Assembly: GCA_018823025.1 (NCBI GenBank)
Contig: JAHJJI010000018.1
Span: 1-41,047 of the forward strand
Source: Gammaproteobacteria bacterium
GTDB lineage: Bacteria; Pseudomonadota; Gammaproteobacteria; Burkholderiales; Sulfuricellaceae
Direction of reading: 5' to 3'
Length of the DNA: 41,047 nucleotides
Position 1 is the stretch's first letter; each line of letters starts with the position of its first letter. Position numbers and translations under genes: made by a program. Shown piece after piece: positions 36,309 through 41,047 of this stretch. The notes beneath the pieces were generated by a model. The model saw only the letters and a list, made by a program, of their open reading frames with translations, made no database searches and was not told the DNA's origin.

Positions 36309-37409
36309 TTAAGCTGCTTTGCGCCGCGCCACACCAATCAAGCCCAGCAAGCCAGAGCCTAGCAGCCACGCCGCCGCCGGAACCGGGACGGTGGTAGGGG
36401 TCATGAGGTAGGCGTGAGTCTGTCCGTTGATTGTCCCAGTACCTACAATCTGACCTAGGTTATTGATGCCACTAGCACGACCTAATACCCATCCCGAACC
36501 AAGGTCCAGTAGGCTATTCATGTCTACCATGTTCACGCCATCGTAAAGAAAGGCGTGAAAAGCATAACTCGCAGTTCTGGAATATCCCACCACTTGGCCG
36601 GCGTCGTTGATGCCAGCGGCATAGCTGTTTGAGCCTCCCAAGGTGCCGAGATCACTCATCGTGCTACCGCTGTAAAGGAAGGCGTGACTAACGCCATACG
36701 AAATCGCGGAATATCCCACCACTTGGCCGGAGGCGTTGATGCCAGTGGCCTCGCTGCCTAGGCCGCCACCCAAGGTGCCGAGATCTTTCATCATGCTACC
36801 GCTGTAAAGAAAGGCGTGATAATAGACATTACCCGCAATATCGGCCCGACCCACCACTTGGCCGGCGTTGTTTATGCTACTGGCAAAGCTGCTTTTGCCA
36901 CCCAAGGTGCCGAGATCACTCATCGTGCTACCGTTGTAAAGATAGGCGTGATAAGCGTCATTACCCACAGTAGTAGCAGTGGCAGCTCCCACCACTTGAC
37001 CGGTGTCGTTGATGGCATAGGCTTGGCTTAGTGAGCCACCCAAGGTGCCGAGATCTCTCATCGTGCTACCGCTGTAAAGAAAGGAGTGTTGATCGGCATA
37101 TCCCACCACTTGACCGGTGGCGTTGATGCCAGTGGCGGCGCTGCTGTATGTGCCACCCAATGAGCCGAGATCTCTCATTGTGCTACCGCTGTAAAGAAAG
37201 GCGTGAATAGTGGCATCACCCGCAATATAGGCACCTCCCACCACTTGGCCGGCGTCGTTGATGCCAGTGGCAAAGCTGTATGTGCCACCCAAGGTGCCGA
37301 GATCGGTGATCGAGTAGCCTACCGCCAATGCAGGACTACTGACGGCAAGGCCAACTAATAACAGGGCTATCAGGTTAGATTGTTTGCATCTGTTGTGTAT
37401 TTGTTTCAT
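36309..37409 (-). CDS. Secreted HAF-repeat protein with VPLPA-CTERM
   Basis: The 366-residue product has a signal peptide (to about residue 29, LVGLAVSSPALA) and then six full plus one degenerate HAF repeats. Each follows the pattern DLGTLGG...GINDAGQVVG...HAFLYSGSTM. This family of extracellular repeats probably folds as a beta-propeller-like structure; its function is unknown. It ends in VPVPAAAWLLGSGLLGLIGVARRKAA. AACTGGAG precedes the ATG. A sigma-54-like promoter lies 131-146 bases upstream. Confidence 0.92.
   Translation of the reverse strand: MKQIHNRCKQSNLIALLLVGLAVSSPALAVGYSITDLGTLGGTYSFATGINDAGQVVGGAYIAGDATIHAFLYSGSTMRDLGSLGGTYSSAATGINATGQVVGYADQHSFLYSGSTMRDLGTLGGSLSQAYAINDTGQVVGAATATTVGNDAYHAYLYNGSTMSDLGTLGGKSSFASSINNAGQVVGRADIAGNVYYHAFLYSGSMMKDLGTLGGGLGSEATGINASGQVVGYSAISYGVSHAFLYSGSTMSDLGTLGGSNSYAAGINDAGQVVGYSRTASYAFHAFLYDGVNMVDMNSLLDLGSGWVLGRASGINNLGQIVGTGTINGQTHAYLMTPTTVPVPAAAWLLGSGLLGLIGVARRKAA
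36490..37310 (-). repeat. Tandem repeats encoding HAF units
   Basis: Six DNA units of roughly 115-140 bases, each with the core CACCCAAGGTGCCGAGATC on the plus strand and CCACTTGGCC or CCACTTGACC. They are similar enough to recombine. Confidence 0.85.
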
Positions 37410-37539
37410 GGGTTACTCCAGTTATGTAATGGGGTTCTTCTTGTAATTGATGCTCGACAGATCATGAGCAAGATATCTATTAAATTGTTACCGCGTTTGG
37501 TAGCCATCCTTGCGGCCTGGAGGTATGACTCAGATACAC

Positions 37540-37555
37540 AGCATGATTCGTGCCA
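37540..37555 (-). promoter_or_regulatory. Candidate sigma-54 promoter for the HAF gene
   Basis: On the minus strand TGGCACG (37555-37549), four bases, then ATGCT (37544-37540). The consensus is TGGCACG-N4-TTGCW, so all but one position match and both the GG and GC dinucleotides are kept at the required spacing. It predicts a leader of about 120 bases. Exopolysaccharide/PEP-CTERM genes in related bacteria are often sigma-54 dependent. Confidence 0.6.
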
Positions 37556-37826
37556 TGATGGTACGTGAAGCGGGTAACGACGTGATCTGTCTTAGTTTAT
37601 TTAGCTACAGCGCGGGAAACGACAATCGTCGTACTGCAAATAAGTGTAAAGTTTTTCGCCTCAACCGTTTGGGTGATATTTAGTTCTAATTTATTGGTTT
37701 AAATAACAGGCACTAAAAATTAGTCCCATTGAAACCGCATAAAACGTGTAAATTATTCCGTCACGCATAAAAGCTGATAACATTAACCCTAACTGTAAAA
37801 TTGGATGCTAGAGGTCGGTTAAACTC

Positions 37827-37848
37827 AGATATCCAAAATAGGATATCT
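37827..37848. promoter_or_regulatory. Dyad operator upstream of the LuxR-type gene
   Basis: AGATATCC, AAAATA, GGATATCT: perfect eight-base arms with a six-base spacer, 28 bases before the regulator ATG. A 22-base dyad is the right size for a dimeric helix-turn-helix protein and could give autoregulation. Confidence 0.5.
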
Positions 37849-37876
37849 TGGTAATAAAAAAACTGGAGGGGAGTAC

Positions 37877-39073
37877 ATGCAAGAAACCACATCTACCTCT
37901 ACGGCAGAACTCGCTCGCCTGAGTGAGTTGATCGATACCATCTATCAAGGAGCGACAGAGCCTTCGCACTGGGACGTTATTCTCCCCGCTGTCGTCGACT
38001 GGGTCGGGGCGCTACGCGGGTTGCTATTTACGCCGCTCAATACCCTGGACAACGGTGGCTTCTATTTCAATCACGCGCTTCCCGATTCGATGATGCAGCT
38101 CTGGTCGACGAAATACCAGGGCCAGGATATTTGGAGTAATCGCGCCATCGAGCTTGGGTTGATGGACGATGGTAGCATCGGCATCGGCGATGAAATGGTG
38201 CCCTTCGAGGAATTGAGCCGTACCGAGTTCTATCAAGATTTCCTTTCCAAGTACGATATGGCGCACATGATGGGCGGTGTCGTGTTTGGTATGGACTCTC
38301 TGCAACCTAATTTGCCGACGCTGTGTTCCTTCTATCGCGGTTTGAAGGAAGCATCCTTCACCCATCTGGAGCGTGATCGCCTCGCCATTCTGATTCCGCA
38401 TCTTTCCCGTTCGCTGGCCGTAATGACCCGTTTGCGTAACCTGGAACTCAAGGCAACAGCCAGCCTGGCCGCGCTTGATCGTTTAAGCGCCGGCGTGTTG
38501 TTGTTCGACGCTCACGGCAGGCTGGCCTTCGCTAACCAGGCTGCTCGCCGCATTCTGGAAGAGGAAGATGGTTTAAAGCTGCAACATTGCTTCAACGATT
38601 CCTCGCTCGGAGAAATCATCATCGAGAAGCAGCGATCGCAGGATGTACTGGTTTCTGCCATTAGCAGCGCCGTCTCGCCGGATATCCTGCATGCCGCACA
38701 TTTCTCGAGTGCCGTGACCGTGCCGCGGCCTTCCGGACGACAGGATTACCTGCTGAACTTTTCTTCGCTGGCCGCCCAGAATGAATTCGGCTCGGGCGCC
38801 GATGCGCCCCGCGCGATCGCCTTCATCACCGACAGTGCCCAGCCGATCAGTCTAGATGGCGAGTTGCTCAAGAAAGCTTATGGGCTGACGCCTGCGGAGG
38901 TTCGTCTCGCCGAGATGCTGGTGGAGTGTATGACCGTGGACGAGACTGCGGATCGTCTGGGTGTAGGCAGAAGCACGATCAAGACGCAGCTGCAAAGCAT
39001 CTACACCAAGACCGGTACCAACAATCGCGCCAAACTAATGAAGCTGATCATGTCGCTTTCGCAACTTGCCTAG
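37877..39073 (+). CDS. LuxR-type helix-turn-helix transcriptional regulator
   Basis: The 398-residue product has a C-terminal LuxR/GerE DNA-binding domain (337-398, LTPAEVRLAEMLVECMTVDETADRLGVGRSTIKTQLQSIYTKTG). The middle section has a PAS-like stretch (about 205-225, AGVLLFDAHGRLAFANQAARRILE), and the N-terminal part is of the kind found in regulators that sense unknown signals. GGAGGGGAG lies seven bases before the ATG. It is divergent from the HAF/VPLPA gene across a 467-base region, so regulation of those surface proteins is plausible but unproven. Confidence 0.9.
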   Translation: MQETTSTSTAELARLSELIDTIYQGATEPSHWDVILPAVVDWVGALRGLLFTPLNTLDNGGFYFNHALPDSMMQLWSTKYQGQDIWSNRAIELGLMDDGSIGIGDEMVPFEELSRTEFYQDFLSKYDMAHMMGGVVFGMDSLQPNLPTLCSFYRGLKEASFTHLERDRLAILIPHLSRSLAVMTRLRNLELKATASLAALDRLSAGVLLFDAHGRLAFANQAARRILEEEDGLKLQHCFNDSSLGEIIIEKQRSQDVLVSAISSAVSPDILHAAHFSSAVTVPRPSGRQDYLLNFSSLAAQNEFGSGADAPRAIAFITDSAQPISLDGELLKKAYGLTPAEVRLAEMLVECMTVDETADRLGVGRSTIKTQLQSIYTKTGTNNRAKLMKLIMSLSQLA

Positions 39074-39293
39074 TAAACGGTTGGGAGTAGCAGAGTCAGT
39101 CAATTGGCAATCCAGTTATCTATGGTTTAATTTGACTGATTTAGTGCTGAACGTCCGCAATGGAGCAAATTTTTGGAGCGGCCGGTTATGGCACTAAGCG
39201 CCAGTTTAGCCATGCACCCCAAAGTGGACATCGGCAGATTTCCAGAGTTCTCCAACGAATACCCGCTACGAGGAGCGGATACCCACTTTTGTT
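39074..39293. other. Intergenic spacer, no gene recognised
   Basis: Lies between the convergent regulator and aminopeptidase genes. A weak CCGCT...AGCGG stem is seen near 39267-39282, without a T run. Confidence 0.35.
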
Positions 39294-40598
39294 TCAACTG
39301 CCGAAAGCCGCCGCCAGGGCCGCATTCATGTAGGCAAGGTCATGAACACCGGCGCTTTCGCGCGCGCTATGCATCGCCCACATGGGCGAGCCGACGTCCA
39401 CACTGGCGACGCCCAACTGTGCCGCCACCATAGGGCCGATTGTACTGCCGCAACCCAGGTCGCTACGATGTGCGTACTGCTGGTGCGGCACCCCGGCCTT
39501 CTCGCAAAGACCCATGAAGCGAGCCGACGTCTCCGCGTTAGTAGTGTAGCGCTGATTCACGTTGGTCTTTATGACCGGTCCGCCGTTCACCATCACTTTG
39601 TGACCGGGTTCATAGGCATTCGGGAAATTCGGATTGTAGGCATGGGCCATGTCGGCGCTGATAAAGAAACTGCGCGCCATGGCACGGCGCCTGTCCTCCT
39701 CGTCCAGTTCCGCCTGGAAACCGATGCGGGTCAGTACGTCGTTGACGAAACTGCCGCCGGCCCCGGTGGCGCTCTCGCTACCGACTTCCTCGTGATCGAA
39801 GAAGGCTGCCACACAGGTAGCCGTCGGCTGCTCCGTCATGATCAGGGCCGCGAGGGCAGCATAGGAGGACGCCAGATTGTCCAGTTGGCGACTGGCGATG
39901 AACTCCTCCTTCGCGCCCCACAGACAGCCCTTCTGCGCGTCATAAACATTCAGTTCCCAGCTCAGCAGGTCTGTCGCTTCCCCCTGCACTTTATCGGCCA
40001 ACAGCTTGCGCAACTGCACTTCCGCATCCTCGCCTTCGCCCAGCAGGCCCAGGATCAGCGGCAATTCAGTCTGCTTGTTGAGTTTCAGTCCTTGTTCATT
40101 CACTTCCCGGTTCATGTGTATAGCCAGGTTGGGCAACCGCACCAGTGGGCGCTCGAAGCGCAGCAACCGCGTTTCCTGACCTGACGCCGTGCGCAACACG
40201 ACGCGCCCGGCCAGGCTCAAGTCACGGTCGGTAAATGTAGCCAGTATCGGCCCACCATAAACTTCAACCCCCAGGCGCGCCAGACCATCGCCGGCCAAAG
40301 CTGCCTTCGGCTTGAGTCTCAGCCCCGGAGAATCAGTATGGGCACCGACGATGCGAAAGCCGGTTTCCGCCATCGGACGACTGCCCAGCACGAATGCAAT
40401 CATCGACGCACCACCGCGCACTGCGTAATAGCGCCCGCCCGCCGCAAGTTGCCACCGCTCGCCCTCCTCAAGCCGGGTAAAGCCGTTTGCCAACAGGCGC
40501 GCCTCGGCACTCGCCACTGCGTGCCAAGGGCTGGGACTGGCGTCGATGAAGTCGATTAGCTCATGGGCGGCGGTTCGGGCTTGGGCGATCATGGACAT
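39294..40598 (-). CDS. apeB: M18-family aminopeptidase
   Basis: Cytoplasmic dizinc aminopeptidase that removes N-terminal (often acidic) residues from peptides. The 434-residue product has the M18 pattern: IVGAHTDSPGLRLKP (first His ligand), ASRQLDNLASS (bridging Asp), FFDHEEVGSES (catalytic Glu and Glu ligand), SADMAHAYNPNF (Asp ligand) and PMWAMHSARESAG (last His ligand). The start at 40598 (MSMIAQARTAAHELIDFIDASPSPWHAV) matches family N termini; the frame is open up to 40865, but that extension is antisense to the neighbouring gene. No strong ribosome-binding site is visible. Confidence 0.93.
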   Translation of the reverse strand: MSMIAQARTAAHELIDFIDASPSPWHAVASAEARLLANGFTRLEEGERWQLAAGGRYYAVRGGASMIAFVLGSRPMAETGFRIVGAHTDSPGLRLKPKAALAGDGLARLGVEVYGGPILATFTDRDLSLAGRVVLRTASGQETRLLRFERPLVRLPNLAIHMNREVNEQGLKLNKQTELPLILGLLGEGEDAEVQLRKLLADKVQGEATDLLSWELNVYDAQKGCLWGAKEEFIASRQLDNLASSYAALAALIMTEQPTATCVAAFFDHEEVGSESATGAGGSFVNDVLTRIGFQAELDEEDRRRAMARSFFISADMAHAYNPNFPNAYEPGHKVMVNGGPVIKTNVNQRYTTNAETSARFMGLCEKAGVPHQQYAHRSDLGCGSTIGPMVAAQLGVASVDVGSPMWAMHSARESAGVHDLAYMNAALAAAFGS

Positions 40599-40763
40599 GG
40601 TGGGTAACAGTTGAGTGTAAATATTAGGAGAAGTATACAAGAGGTGCCTCGCCTGCCGCACGATCTCTTCGACCGGTCTGCGAACCCGATACTGAATCAC
40701 CCAAACTCCGATAGACATCAAGAGAAAATCCACGGACATCGCTCCCACTGTTAAAATAGGCGC

Positions 40764-41047
40764 ATGAAACTCTACGGCATCCCCAACTGCAACACCGTCA
40801 AGAAGGCCCGCACCTGGCTGACGGAAAACCACATCGACACCTCTTTCCACGACTTCAAGAAGCAAGGCGTGAGCGAGGAACTGCTAAAAACCTGGCTGAA
40901 GCAGATCAGCTGGGAAAAACTGGTGAACCGCCAAGGCACCACCTGGCGCCAACTGCCGGACGAAGCCAAGGCCGCAGTCTGCGATGACGCCAGCGCGATC
41001 CGGCTGATGCTGGAAAAATCCAGCGTGATCAAGCGCCCGGTGCTGGA
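40764..41047 (+). CDS. ArsC/YffB (Spx)-family reductase-like protein, 3' partial
   Basis: Thioredoxin-fold protein running off the right edge; 94 complete codons are visible. It begins MKLYGIPNCNTVKKARTWL, with one active-site Cys (C9) and no CxxC partner, as in the YffB-like group. The ELLKTWLKQISWEKLVNRQGTTWRQLP region and KRPVLE near the visible end are family features. True arsenate reduction is not implied. It is divergent from the aminopeptidase, 165 bases away. Confidence 0.88.
   Translation, partial: MKLYGIPNCNTVKKARTWLTENHIDTSFHDFKKQGVSEELLKTWLKQISWEKLVNRQGTTWRQLPDEAKAAVCDDASAIRLMLEKSSVIKRPVL

Noticed and set aside
40599-40865. Longer N terminus for the M18 aminopeptidase
   Set aside because: The extension is antisense to the start of the ArsC-like gene and does not fit M18 N termini; the ATG at 40598 does.

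Overview
The window looks like a piece of a betaproteobacterial chromosome. The smc-zipA-ligA order with an adjoining galU/hpt/mtnP/def block, the succinylase lysine genes dapC-dapD, and VPLPA-type C-terminal sorting signals point to a Nitrosomonadales-like (Sulfuricella/Gallionella-like) organism. That placement is inference from gene content; no rRNA or tRNA gene is visible.

Layout. (1) 1-13.2 kb is a flagellar filament and filament-modification island. A three-domain glycosyltransferase (plus strand, 5' end outside the window) converges on a minus-strand run: fliB-like lysine methylase, a 1821-residue methyltransferase/TPR/glycosyltransferase/TPR/OGT-type fusion, a 203-residue flagellin with a near-consensus sigma-28 promoter, flaG, fliD, fliS, fliT. 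(2) 13.2-13.86 kb has no intact gene but holds the 3' remnant of an FkbM-type methyltransferase joined to sequence related to the giant fusion gene. (3) 13.9-24.8 kb is a minus-strand housekeeping block: vapB-vapC, smc, zipA, ligA, galU, hpt, a four-helix-bundle gene inside 34-bp inverted repeats, a methylthioinosine phosphorylase and peptide deformylase. (4) 24.8-27.3 kb carries queF, an FGGY sugar kinase, a PilZ-like protein and a MITE-like repeat. (5) 27.3-30.3 kb is a minus-strand set of SagB-type oxidoreductase, VOC protein and EamA transporter. (6) 30.3-34.2 kb is dapC-dapD followed by an N-acetylglutaminylglutamine-type amidotransferase. (7) 34.4-39.1 kb holds three secreted VPLPA-CTERM proteins, one built of HAF repeats with a candidate sigma-54 promoter, and a divergent LuxR-type regulator with a dyad just upstream. 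(8) 39.3-41.0 kb has an M18 aminopeptidase and the start of an ArsC/YffB-like gene.

How it fits together. The flagellar region contains structural and export-chaperone genes for the filament and cap, plus enzymes able to glycosylate and methylate a very small flagellin. The housekeeping block combines chromosome segregation, division and DNA ligation with salvage: the phosphorylase would release hypoxanthine, which Hpt recycles. Short inverted or tandem repeats sit at several gene junctions (15.1-15.7, 20.4, 27.2, 32.3 kb) and, notably, inside two reading frames (smc hinge at 22.3 kb, sugar kinase N terminus at 25.3 kb). The most unusual items are the repeat-bounded four-helix-bundle cassette, the giant duplicated glycosylation enzyme next to a miniature flagellin, and the repeat insertion in SMC.
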